A DNA stretch of 64,000 nt from Saururus chinensis (Eukaryota; Streptophyta; Magnoliopsida; Piperales; Saururaceae), in NCBI GenBank assembly GCA_035235625.1, contig CP141147.1, positions 13,691,001 through 13,755,000 on the forward strand. Direction: 5' to 3'. Position numbers and translations under genes: made by a program. Below are positions 46,835-58,600 of the stretch, piece after piece. The notes beneath the pieces are model-generated. The model did not search any database. It saw nothing but the letters and a program-made list of their open reading frames with translations, and was not told where the DNA came from. Positions within the stretch are counted from its first letter, which is position 1; every line of letters starts with the position of its first letter.

Positions 46835-47712
46835 TGTGATCTTTTCTGTTTGCCTTAGAGAACATTTATTTGAATATATTTCAATCGTTACCTTTTCTAT
46901 GAAAAAATAAAAAATGTTTATTTCGATGAATAATTCAACCAAGGAAAAGAAGCATATAAGGTCTAAGGCAAAATAAGTTACCCTTTACAATAAAATTAAA
47001 TAGAAATCTATTGCTGCCAAAGGAATAACCAAAAATAGATTATAACCATAATCCATTTTAATAAGGAGAATATTCTCGTACGAGCTGAAACAATATGTCA
47101 AATGTTCCAATAAAATCGAAGGAGAACCAAATCAAAGTGCAATTTTTTTACAGGTAAGACACATGCACCCTCACCCTCTATAAGCCATTGAAATTCAACC
47201 ATAGGACCTTCTCCCATAACGGAGGGAGATCCAACCAGCAAACGGAAGATTTTTGTAAGACCCTGTCCCCTCATAAAAATTTAGCTATTTATATCTAAAG
47301 TCTTCATATGCAAATTAGCCACCTTGAAATATACATCCATATCTGAATGCTTATGATTTATATCAAAAAACGTATGTCTGCAATCAGCTATTATCCATAG
47401 CCAATAACCAACACTTATTCAAAGAACTATAAATACAAGCACATTTTCTCTACACAGAAACCAGTAGGAAAAGTGCCAGAAGTAATAGATCAAAGGGTCA
47501 TCAGTTTTTTCAGACCCCTCCTCCCCAAATTCCTGACATTGTCTCTTCTACCAGCTAACTCAAAGAAAAGGCCCAATATTTCCCTCTCACGCCACCAAAA
47601 ATGAAAGAAAACGAAGAATAACATCAACAACGAAAAAACGGCATTAACCCCATTTCGCTGCTTGCCCGAATCTGATCTGTGCAAGGTCGGATCAAATACC
47701 TGAGATGGGCAT
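43625..47712 (-). CDS. SINE1/2: SINE1/SINE2-like KASH protein of the nuclear envelope
   Basis: Three coding exons, 47712-47700, 46219-44904 and 44140-43625, join in frame to 615 codons including the TAA (614 residues). The N-terminal half is an armadillo/HEAT-type domain (SLSPLLRKQLDNLEKDAESRKSA..., SLYEVLARFHG, FPLQQACSKVVPAIARY) as in Arabidopsis SINE1/SINE2. A Ser-rich linker follows. The C-terminus has a membrane span (SILIYGFLLALLAVAMLGLL) and a 13-residue KASH tail ending in NLVPT. In this family the tail binds SUN proteins across the perinuclear space, tethering the ARM domain (actin-linked in SINE1) to the outer nuclear membrane. All splice borders are GT/AG and no stop interrupts it: apparently functional. 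Choice between SINE1 and SINE2 is not made; the tail fits SINE2-type. Confidence 0.9.
44141..44903 (-). other. SINE-like gene, intron 2 (763 bp)
   Basis: Donor CCACAG|GTACTG at 44904/44903, acceptor tttattcag|AGG at 44141/44140; phase 0 on both sides. Confidence 0.85.
46220..47699 (-). other. SINE-like gene, intron 1 (1480 bp)
   Basis: Donor GTATTTG; acceptor ctgtggtgccag|CT preceded by a pyrimidine-rich tract and a ctaac branch-like motif. Contains an (AT)n run at 46788-46832. Confidence 0.65.
46788..46832. repeat. (AT)n microsatellite, about 22 units
   Basis: Uninterrupted AT repeat inside intron 1 of the SINE-like gene. Confidence 0.95.
47700..47712 (-). other. SINE-like gene, coding exon 1 (13 nt)
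   Basis: ATGCCCATCTCA plus G, followed by donor GTATTTG. Joined to exon 2 it gives MPISASRVGRRSLSPLL. Chosen because no ATG precedes the conserved start in exon 2 and because the phase fits exactly; a cDNA would decide. Confidence 0.65.
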
Positions 47713-47929
47713 TTTGATATATGAAATCCGAGCGCTTATGCTTCCGGTCTTGAGCCTTGTTTCAGCTCCTCCACTTGCTCTAGGGAAAGTAAAGGGGCGA
47801 TTGAAGCGGGAAAATAAAAAAGCGAAATCAAAAGCAAAGATTCAAACCAGATGGGCACAGGATTCTGAGAACACCCAAGAAGAAGAAGCCAAGAAGGAGT
47901 TTTAGGAATCTTCGCTCTCTCTCTCCAAC

Positions 47930-48130
47930 TTTTTTTTGGTGTAAAGAAAGTCGAAAAGCTTCCTCGGCTGTCTTTGTAAGTCGACTCGGTTTGATATCTG
48001 GTGCGGTGGGGCCCGCCGTCGAAATTTAAATGCGGTAGAAATCCCGCGCCATCTTCTCGATCGGGCGCGCGCCCGTTCCTTTTCGTATTTTGACGAGAGA
48101 GGACTTTAGCAGTCACCAGACCCTTCACTA
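47930..48130 (-). promoter_or_regulatory. Probable promoter of the SINE-like gene
   Basis: GC-rich relative to surroundings. Contains the perfect 14-bp palindrome cgggcgcgcgcccg (48062-48075), an E2F-like tcccgcgc on the plus strand near 48042-48049 and a weak TATA-like atttaaat (48024-48031). Frames across it (47736-48128) look like chance. Confidence 0.4.
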
Positions 48131-48695
48131 GCCAATGTCAGTGGTCCCGCACACACTGTAGTGTCTTCTACGCGCTTGACAATTAACGGTGAGAGAGAAA
48201 CACGTCTCACATTTCAATGTGAGAAACAAACTCGGGTTAGGGTGTCATAAATGCTTTCTAACATCTTTAAGCTTCACACTTTGGCTAAGTGAGATGTACT
48301 TGTGGTGCAGTGGAGATACAGGCCCATAACACCACATTTGTGCAATGGTGAATTTCTCCTTAACCACAATTTCAATAAGGGTTATGGAAGTAGTGCTCGT
48401 GAAAGGATTTATCTCGATTATGGTATCGATGACTCTTTATCACACTAATAAAAAATTTTAAATTTTAAAATTTAAAATAAAATTGATGACTTAATGGATG
48501 ATGTACAAGAGACCTTTGTAGATCCCCATTTTGTTGGATTGAAGACCTGAGCTTGTGTACTAGACTAGCAAAGTCGTCAAAGGAATTCGCAAGTGACTTC
48601 TTGTAGCTCAAAGTCGACATAAGGAGTGTGCGGATAAGTGTCGAAGACCTTTTGAGATCTAGGTTAGAGACCACATCTTCTTGAAGATTTCGCCA
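48131..48695. other. Spacer
   Basis: No gene recognised; likely retroelement remnant leading into the integrase fragment. Confidence 0.4.
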
Positions 48696-49020
48696 ACAAA
48701 GGAAATAATACAATTTGGGACGAAAGGTAAGGTATCTCTTCGATATATTTTACCATTTGAGATTTTACATAAGATTGGTGAGGTGGCGTATGTCATGCAC
48801 TACCTCCCAAACTCGCAAATATCCACAACGTGTTTCACGTGTCGGTGTTGTGGAAGTGCAACCTAGATCTAATCCATGTTATCAGTTTTGAGTCGATCAA
48901 GGTGGCCAATGATCTTACCTACAAAGAGGTCCAGATTCTCGATGAAAAGGGAAGTGTTGTGTATGAAGAGGATTCATCTTGTCAAAGATCTTTGGAGGAA
49001 CCATAAAGTCAAGGAATTCA
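48696..49020 (+). pseudogene. Gypsy integrase C-terminal remnant
   Basis: Reads QFGTKGKVSLRYILPFEILHK and GEVAYVMHYLPN, then in a second frame NIHNVFHVSVLWKCNLD, and finally DLWRNHKVKEF. These are the GPF/GPY and following motifs of chromovirus-type Gypsy integrase. Frameshifted. It immediately precedes an LTR, as pol should. Confidence 0.85.
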
Positions 49021-49026
49021 TCTTGT

Positions 49027-49115
49027 GCATCCGGCCAGTTGCAGCTAGCCTGCAGTTGCGGCTAGCCGCAGACCTACTGCAGGAGCCATTTCAGCTCTTG
49101 CAGCTGGCCGGATGC
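49027..49115. promoter_or_regulatory. Inverted repeat and palindrome cluster upstream of TATA
   Basis: Outer arms gcatccggccagttgcagct and, on the other strand, gcatccggccagctgcaaga pair almost perfectly. Between them lie ggctagcc and ctgcag words. It is 37-125 bp upstream of the TATA-like box at 49152. Confidence 0.6.
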
Positions 49116-49399
49116 GTGACACGCTCGTGTATCTAGAAGCCCTTGTGTGCTATTTAAGGGAGAGGGGAGGGGGAGGCTCAAGTCACCCCAACCCTCTTCT
49201 CTTCCCGTTCCCTTGTTTTACACCTGATTGTGGGGCGGTTAAACTTGCATATCTTTGTCATTTCTCGCCCGTTTTTACCTATTCAAAAATTGAACCTAAC
49301 TAATTCAAAGGTGCCCGACATCGTGAGAGGGTCCATTTTTTGAAATATACTTAAAAGGTGGGAACGACCCGGGGTAAGAGAAGGCCATGTCCGTGACCC

Positions 49400-50572
49400 T
49401 GATCATTTATAATTAAACTCTTTGTAAGTGTACAAGGTAATTGTACTAGGATGAGTATTTAAGGGTTGTCGAACCTCAGGGACGGATGAATTATTACTAA
49501 ATCTAAATAGGAATTTACTGATTGAAAACTAAAACAACTTAAACTTAAATTAAGAAAAAGAAAAGAAATCAACTAGTTTAAAAGTAAGAGAATAATATGA
49601 TGGAATTTACTTAGGAAATCGAATCCACTATAGAACCATAACAATTCCTTAACTTTTAATCTAAATCTAGTGTGAATATGAGCAAGTATTCTCAGCTACA
49701 AGCTAGAATTACTTCAGAAAGAATCATTAATTAATTTCCATGGCATGAACTATCTTCGACAATAGCACGAATCATCTACACTAAATAGCTATAGGCATGA
49801 CCCGTCTAATCTTAGTATAACTCATCCAAGTCCTTAATTATCTGAACATTAAAACTATTGTATGACCATCTCATCTAAATCACAGAAATTAGAATTGATG
49901 CAAATATCAAAATCACATCAATCTATCATCTACAAGACAATAAATCAACATAGATTTGAATAAACATGAAAAACTCTTCCATTAAAAAGGAAATCCTTAT
50001 CATACAATTGTCATAATTCACAACTGAGATCTAAATTAAAAAGAAAAGAAACTGAAACTTATCTATAGCTTCATCAACTCCTAAGTAAAAGAATAGTTTA
50101 GCCTTCCATTGTAGAAGAAAGCACTTGAATCTCCATTGAAAGCTTTGGGTTTTTCTCCATCTTCTTCTTCCTTCTTCTCTTTAGAAAATCTACTTGTTCA
50201 CCTCTAATTTTGAGCCATTTATGTCTTTATATAGGCATAAGATCCGTAAGAAATAGTCCAATATGAAAAAAACTCGAAATTGATTGAAATAAGGAATCTG
50301 CGCGTTATGCCGTTCGAACTCCCTGCATGCCCGTTCGAACACTTGAACTGAAATTTATTCAAAAACACGTTATCCCGATCGAACGGTAAGTGAGGCCGTT
50401 CGAACGCCAATGAAGAATCTGCAAAAATAAGCCAATTTAATTCAAAACACCATGGAAGCTTTTTCTAACCTAATTAAATTTAATATCTAATAATTTAACC
50501 TATATTAACACTTAAATGAGACTAAGAAATAGAATAATTAAGGGTAAAATAACGTATAAATTATACTTATCA
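49400..50572 (-). mobile_element. Athila-family solo LTR (1173 bp)
   Basis: Matches the Athila LTRs from tgatcattta to tacttatca in the same orientation. Perfect target duplication gaccc at 49395-49399 and 50573-50577. TATATAAA at about 50223-50232 (minus). The word cluster has the GTTCGAAC form in most slots (50311-50406). Confidence 0.95.
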
Positions 50573-50582
50573 GACCCTCGGG

Positions 50583-50790
50583 CCGGAAACGAGGAGACTA
50601 TCCTTGCGCTAGGGGAGGTTCTACCTGCCTCACCCGAACCGGGCAAGGAGACTGTCCCAGCTCTAGGGGAGGTTCTGCCCACTTCACCTGAGCTAAATGA
50701 GAGACTGTCCCGAAGCTAAGGCATGTTTTGCCCGCCTCACCTGAACCGGACAAGGAAATTATTTCCGCGCAAGGGGAGGTGCCGCCCACC
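50583..50790. repeat. Minisatellite, about four units of 55-70 bp
   Basis: Units built on cctcacccgaaccgg...gaga ctgtccc...aggggaggtt. Lies in LTR-G directly after the solo LTR. Confidence 0.75.
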
Positions 50791-51517
50791 GTTTTTAAGC
50801 AGACTACTAGTGAGGGCCTTACGAGTGTAGGTGATTTTAAGCTCTAATTTTGTCCTACGACTAAGTGTTATATTTTATAATTTATTTGTCTCTTAAATAA
50901 ATTATTATTTTTTAATGGATACGATTAAGGGTGGACATGCGCTAAAATAATAGCATCGTGTACACCTCTTAGTAGGATTTTGTTGTGATACGTCTATTAA
51001 ATTATTATTATTATTTGGAATATATTTCTGAATGATTTAACTGGATTTGAATGGTAGTTATTTGGTATGAAGCCCAAAAACTACAATCAGTTTTGAAGGG
51101 TAGCTATTTGGTATAAAGCCCAAAAGCTATCGGAGTTATGACTCGTAGGTACTGCCTTTTATGGCATATGGCGCGCTCATGAAGTTGGATATCGTGGGAA
51201 GATCCTTTTCATTCTGATCACATTGCCCCATGAGCACGGGTGTATGTCGCTCGGGTATCGGCGACATTATGTGAACGACTATTTATCCGATTTTAATTTA
51301 TTTATCGAATTCTGGCTACGAACGAACTATCTAAATTTATCGGATTTTGCAAAAAACTATTTTGTCTGACTTTTCGTGTAAGAAGTGTGTTGGATTCGAT
51401 TAGTCGATATTATTATTTTATAGTCGACTTTTGAATATTAATTATTATGAGAATATTTTATGTATATTTATTTATGCTTTATGTTTTAGCATATTAATAT
51501 AATTTAATTCTATCTAC

Positions 51518-51535
51518 TGAGTATAATTATACTCA
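51518..51535. repeat. Perfect 18-bp palindrome TGAGTATAATTATACTCA
   Basis: About 290 bp before the LTR end. A similar dyad tgagtatt...aatactca is at 56036-56057, about 340 bp from the end of another LTR. Confidence 0.9.
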
Positions 51536-51808
51536 CCCACCCTTAAACGCTGCAGGTCTGACCGAAGGAGACGATATTAATGAAGATTACCCGTAGAACT
51601 TCGAAAGATCAATGATTTATCACATTCTTTTGTATGTGCGTGGCTTTGATTTTGTAAAGGCTCGATAGGCCTTATTTTGTAAAGATTTTGTAATTACTCA
51701 AATTAATAGAAAGATACTCTTCTGTGTATAGTTGATCTTGGCCAGTTTATTATTACAAATTGCCGGCGTTTCAACTTTTAAAGTAATTTAAAAAGTCAGG
51801 GCGTAACA

Positions 51809-53849
51809 CTTCTTCCATCATCTTCATTTTTCTTATTGCTTGAGAGTTGAATAAAATCGCCATTAAAGAGCACTCAAAGTGTCTTGGAAAACCCCTATCT
51901 TTGAATCATCTTCTTATTGAATCCTTCTCAACTTGCACACCTAGTTGTGGACTAATTTGAGACTTTTAGGGTTGTCTCAAGGTAAGAGGATTAAGGCTTT
52001 CATTATTGTTCAGTTCGATTGATTCGTAAGAAGTAAGGTCCTAAGTTTTCTTCAACGAATTAGGGTTTTGATCAATGAAGGATCTTGTTTACTTCTCTTC
52101 ATCAAAATTAGAGTTTTTGTGAATTTAATTGATAGGTAATTGATCCACACTTTCTAAATTACATTCTTGTGATGATTTTCAATGTTTGTTTGAAAGCATG
52201 AAGTTAGGGTTTCAATCTATATGCTTCAAACTATGATTTTAGCATATATTCCTATGTTATATTGTCTTGGATTGATTTGAAAAGTTGTTTTAATGATTTT
52301 GGTGGCTAATTTGATGTTTATATTCATGTTGATGATTCATGTGATTGATGATATCATATGGTATATTGCTAATAGAAATTGTAAGCTTTTGTTAGACTCC
52401 ATCTATTCCATGATTCTTTGCCTCGATTAACAATGTGCATATGAATTAGTCAATTTTGTTCGAGATCTTCCAATAGTCTTTTTTGTCTGAATTTTCTCTT
52501 AAAAATTCTAACTCTTCCATCTCAGTCCTGTAAAATTTTTATAAATTTTGGTTGTTTATCCCATTCAAAAAGTCATTATTTTTTTGAGTTTGCTTTTGCC
52601 CAATTTGCATTACTCTAGATGTTTTGATTGCGTTTTGGGATTTTTTATTCATGGAATTTTCCTACATGAATGAGTCTAGTTTCATTCCCATATTTTTTGG
52701 GATTTTTCTCTGTTAATTTTGAATTATTAGATTTTGTGGAATCCATGTTGTTCAAGATTCACATATCTATTATTTCTTGTTATGGGATTTTTCCTTCTTT
52801 CAAATCAGATCATATTGCTCCAAAATTTCTTTTGAGAAATTTCAATGAGTTCCCAATTTGTTATATCCTGGCTTTATTTGGAGTCCTTATACCCGTTTTA
52901 TGTTCTTTGAGATGCGGTGCAGAAATTTCAGTACTGCATAGTAATTTCTATAATTCAAAATTAAATAGTTTCTAATGTCGGTCTATATAGACAATTTAAT
53001 TAGAATAAGTGATTGGGTTAATTGACTTTGTTCCAAATTTTGTAAGCATCAGATGTCCTTGGGTATTTTTTCCGAAATTCAAAATCAGTCACAACACCAA
53101 AATTAGGGTTTTGAACTTTTACGTGTAGTCGGATAATTTACTCATGCAGTATTATATTGATGATTTTATGTGTTTCCAACATGTTTTCCACAAGTAATTG
53201 GGCCACGGTGTGGGAATGAGATTATGCATGTTTAGGTAACAAGATACTAAAATTTGTAATATTTTATTATCCAGTATGCTGAAACGTAGCTTGGAGCTTT
53301 GAGAGCACACTGAATAAACATTAGTCTTGAATGACAAAAGGTAGAAACACTAGTGGTTTTGTTAGATGAAGTGGACTTATTTAGTATTTTTATTATGTTG
53401 GACTAATGTAATAACTCTGCCATGTGATGGTTCATTTGGCTAGACTTATTTTACTCATAGTTTGTAGTTTATTTAAATAAGAGGATAAGTTGCTAGTAAT
53501 TGATTATTGTTTTCAAGTGGACCACATTGTTTTGAAAACATTGCAAATCGTGACCTCGGCACTTGAGGGCTTCTTTGAGTCGAGGTCGAACCTAAACCAT
53601 CTTAGATATTTGTATAAGGAATGTTTTGGACTTGGGAAAAGAGACAGGAAGCCTTAGAAAGAGTAGAAAAGACTTGAGCATTCTCTATTTGTTTAGGAGA
53701 GAAGAGAGCTTCCATGATTATTGTGGTTTGAGCAAGATATCTAAATTAGCCATTCAAATCCTACAACTATTCATGTCTATGATTTTCACTTTATGAATAG
53801 TTTGTGAGGAGACTTCACATATGCACTCTTGCTATTGTTAAATTTTATT
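51809..53849. other. Spacer, no gene recognised
   Basis: T-rich; the first 300 bp resemble a transcribed retroelement leader, the rest shows nothing I can assign. Confidence 0.4.
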
Positions 53850-54700
53850 TGTTTACTAGCAAGCACATGCATCTATAGTAGACAAGCAGCTAAATTGAGT
53901 GTCGATCCCACATAGTCCTGAAGTTGGAAAACTAAATTTAAATCTAACTCAAGTAAACCTTGAGCTAGTTCATGAATTATCAAGTAATCACCTACTCTAA
54001 AAACAAGCTGAAGCAAATGATAATAAAAGAGCAAATTAAACTATCAAAGCAGTAAAATCTAAAGCTTTAATGAACCTAAGAAAGCAATTAAACTATGAAC
54101 ATAAACTTATGAAAGCTATATTAACACAAGTAATGAAAGATAAAGTAGAACCTAAAAAAGTTTTAACAATAAATAATCAAGATAGTTAGGCTTTGGAATC
54201 CACATTCCTTAAATCATAGAAACCCATAATTATGATCAATGATTAACTTCTCAATTACTCACAATAATCTAGAATTCAATCATTATTTTTAAGGAAAATA
54301 TCATCATTAAGCTCTCATGTACAATCTTAAAATAAATAGTTTCTCCTTACTTCAATGGATTAAAATCAAGTCATTAATTGTATCTATATGTGTAAATCAC
54401 AACTAATACTCAATTTTAATATTAAACAAGACAAAACCAAGTAATGAATTAATGAGAACCAACTTAAATCATGAGAGAAGCATGACTAAACTCATATCCA
54501 AATCAATCTCATCAATTAAAGAGGTTGAAACAATTAACATTAAATTCACTATTAAGAAAAATTAATCAAGTCACATAAACATGAAAGTATACAATTTAGT
54601 GAAGCTTCATCCAAGCCCCAGTAAAGAGTTTTAACCACTCATTAATCTAAGAAACAAAATTTCCATTGGGAGAATTGAAAAGAAACTTACAAGAGGTGAA
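53850..54700 (-). repeat. Diverged Athila-like LTR fragment (tentative)
   Basis: Same order of landmarks as the Athila LTR (gtcgatcccacatagtcc versus gtcgaacctcagggac; ttaggctttggaatccac versus ttaggaaatcgaatccac), but overall similarity is low. Confidence 0.3.
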
Positions 54701-55698
54701 AAAGAAGGAAAAAACTTAATTCTTACTATTTGCCACAGTACCAATGTGGCTTACTATTCATCATCTTCAACCTCCTACTGCTACATTACTTGTTGAAGTA
54801 CCCGCGGTGCAATTTTTTTTTACTTCTAACTTCGTTCCTGTACCTTGAGCTTCAATTTTCTGACTTTCAAGTCTCTTTCTGATGGTTTTGGAGGGTGGGA
54901 TGTGTTGAATTCTCCTCTGGTTCATCCTCTCTTCCTCTCAACTCCATTATGAAATTATGCTATGTTCTTACATAGTTGTTGGACAAAACCTTAATTCCAA
55001 TCTTTGAGCACTTAGTACCATCCCAGAATAGTTTCTTTCTATTTCTTCTACCATTCCTTTTATTCTTCTTTCTTCAAACTCAATTCTTTCCCTCTTTATT
55101 TCTCCTCATTCCTTTTATAAGCTCTAGTTCTCTGTTTCATGCACTGTTGCAAACTTGCTTAATTCTGGATGTTGAGTGCACCTATTGTTGGCCTCTTCTC
55201 TTTGGTTGCTTTTTAATATTCTAAATATGCTCCTCCCTTAAATGACTTCTTTCCTTTTCTTTGCCTAGTGCTAGACGGTTGGTCTTGAATTGGAATGTTG
55301 GCTACTAATGCTTTCTTCATTAAAGTTGTTGCCTTCCTTGTTCTAGGCCCTTCTTCGTTGAAAAATTTGTTGGTTGGTTCGTTGCTTTATAGTGGCCTCT
55401 ATTTTTCTCTCTCCTTCAAAACATCTACTTGGTTCTAAATTATTCCTCTTGTTGGTCATTGGTTGGATGTTGTTTCTGGTGCATAACTCCAGGGACCACC
55501 TTTGGTTTCACGTTGCTCAGCTTCAACGACCACCTGTAGTTTATTTTTCATATTTGAATTTTAATCCTTGATGTGAGAAACCAAGTTTAGCCCCTCCCAA
55601 AACAATCTTATGTATCCCTGCCAATTTAAGAACTGAGTTGTGCTTTATTTCTTTCTTTCCTCTTCTTGTACCAATGTCAAGCTGCTCCTCTACCTCAT
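54701..55698. other. Spacer, no gene recognised
   Basis: T/C-rich low-complexity frames only. Confidence 0.4.
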
Positions 55699-58600
55699 TG
55701 TAACACCCCGGGTTTTCATTCTCATAAACAGATAGACAATTGGAAACTCAAGGGGTTATCATACACGGCCAAGCATCACATAACATTAAAATAAACTGCC
55801 TAATGAAATGTGATGGTCACAATCCAGGATCACAGCCATGTGCAAGTGCAATAACATAGATGAAATAACATGAAATAATCTTTTGGGCAACATAGTGCCT
55901 TATTACAAATCAGCATTAAAATAAAATCTATAGTCCTAGTAACTTCAGAAGTCTACCCTGCTAGCCCGATGTATCGCCTGCTAACGGAAACCTGCTACTC
56001 TGAATCTGGAACTGAACCTGCATCGTAGAGAAGCATGAGTATTTCCACGAATACTCAGTAAGATGCAAGAAAAATCACTCATAATCAAGCCATGGAGATG
56101 GATATGAAACAAAAGGGAACACTTAGATAATGTGTTGCTTGACACCAGTTAAACAATAACAGAAGTACACCACTGACATATGACATGCTATAAGTCAATT
56201 TGAAACATTACTCATAGAGTCCAACCTCTAATTAATAAAGGACAATATCAACTCAAGTGAAAGTAGACTCTACTCAGGAAATAATTTAACTTATTGCGGC
56301 CCGAATGTGGACTCCCGCTCAAAGGAGTAAAATGTATACTAATAGCAAATCCCTGCATCCCTAGAGATCCAATCATGGGCCTAAAGATGTGGGTACCATT
56401 GTGCTCATTGACAAACTAGCCAGAAGTAGATGAGCCTTCCATGATGCTCAAAAACCTAAATATGTGTGAAGTGCTCAAAAAGAGCTAGGGACCAAAGCCC
56501 CAATAGTGCAGAGGCCACAAAGGCCTGACAGTACCGCCATGGCTATTGCAGTGAGCTTACTTAAACTCTAGTTTAGCCATTAAGGAAGTGAAATAAGACA
56601 CTTTAAACTTATAGCTGAGAAGCAACAAGCAATAATGTCCCTATTTGGATTCAAATCTACTGACATCATCATGTCTAAGAGTGTTAAGGTCTAATCATAT
56701 AAACTTAGGTGACTGTAGTTTCGGTGTAGGGCTTCTATCCTAATCAAATGGCAACAACAAAACTCCCCTTATTGACCTAGCATGACCTTACCCATATAAA
56801 CACAAGACAAGAGAAATGCTCAGTCGATTACTTACCGGCAGGCTCAAACATAAAACTTAATCCGTTGAAACCATCAAGTCTCAAACTCACAACGTTATCA
56901 CATTAGTTTTGCTTATAATTCAAGTTTGATTTATGTAAATTATAGAGGTATAATTATTCCAAGAAATCCTTTAGTCTTACAATCTTTTAACTAATCTGAA
57001 GTTGAGCCCATTTCGAAAGTCTAGTCCCTCAAGGCAACCTACTTGGCTTAACCCATCCTGCCCATGACCATAACTCATTTGCCAACTTAATGATTTGAGT
57101 TACTCTTCACATACTCATATATTTCACTCAATCCTCCTTATGATCAAAACACCTCACTTGAAAATGACCAAATGAAACCCCTCTGAACTAACTCCAGTCA
57201 TCAAACTCTTACTAATACCTCACTTATTATTCTTATGTTCTAGTCATAATACACACATTATGCTTGTGCAATTATGTTGTACACTCTTACTATCTGACAA
57301 TCCCCCATAGGCTCCAAACCCTCAATCCACTTTACGTACTAAATCCCCAAGATACACTCCAGTCCAAATCTCGCTTGTCACTTATAAACCCTTCGACATC
57401 CATCATACTAATACAGATCCACATCAAAATCCATGCAAAACCCTCCGCCACCACTTACCACCCATCGTACATACATCTGTCCCACACACATACACACATC
57501 TATCACACATGTGCATAACCAGCATAGATATGTATGTCCATCACACATACATAATTCATCATATGTACACAACATATACCCATAATTCAACACATAGCTT
57601 ACCAACATACTCACTAGCCATCACTAACATACATGTATTCCACATACATAACATATACTCATATCTTACATTTAGGTCATATGCATAACCAAACATACCA
57701 TATTTCATTATCTTGCCATCATACATCATGAAAAGGGATCATTATTTAACATCTAAAGCGTTAAATCACATAATTTAAGCATGCTACTAATCATTCAAAG
57801 CATGTTATCATAAAATTATAAGTTCAAAGCTCCTACCTAAGAGCTTAATATCCATCTAGATGATGATAGAAAATTATTAGATTGCCCCTAGTCCTATTAT
57901 CTAACAAAGATAAAGACTACAAGTTCTAGCCTCAAAGTTCAGGAAGTTGTTTTGAAGCAAAATAAACAAACCTAATTATTATGCACCATTCATGATCAAT
58001 CTAACTATCAAATCAAGCATACATACCACAATAATCACACATGGATTTAATGTGAAAAACCCAAACTTGGGTAGAAAACTACGGCAACTACAACCAAGGC
58101 TAAATCAATACACTAGTAAGATTTAGAACTTACAAGACACAAAACAACCAACCAGCCTCTAGGTTTGACACAAACTTCTTTGTTCAATTTTCTTTGTTGT
58201 TAATGTTGGCCTTCAATTCTTCATCTTTAAATACTTAAAATTTTCACTCTTTGTGTTTTGTTCTTCGTATTCTTCTTCTAGCAACTCAAGCAAAGACTTC
58301 TTCCTTGTTTGTTGATTTGCTTCTTGAGATTCTTCGACCCCCTTGAAGAATTTGTTGACTCCTCTTTTATTTGCTGTGTGAAAATCTTCTCACTTCAATT
58401 GTACATCACCGTGAATCCATCATGAATAATCTCTTCAAGCTTTCTATTGATCCTATAAGAAAACAATGTGTAAATGACTCTATTTTCTTCTGTAATATTT
58501 TCTAGGTTTTTCTCTCTTCAAATTCATAGTAAATTAGCCTTTATATAGGTCTCCAAGTGAGTTTCAGTCATTGACTTCAACTAGCAATGAAAACTCCCCC

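Larger units (their letters stand above)
49021..51808 (+). mobile_element. LTR-G copy, 3-prime LTR of the Gypsy remnant, split by a solo LTR
   Basis: Follows the integrase remnant. TATA-like tatttaa at 49152-49158 (plus), word cluster upstream, and 3-prime end gggcgtaaca at 51808. Sequence 51040-51240 matches 62340-62480 in inverted orientation. Interrupted at 49400-50572 by an Athila-family solo LTR (the parts read ...gtccgtgaccc and tcgggccgg... on either side). The left boundary is uncertain. Confidence 0.55.

Noticed and set aside
47736..48128. 130-codon minus-strand frame upstream of the SINE-like gene
   Set aside because: Covers the promoter and leader; no conserved features; it does not join in frame to the gene.
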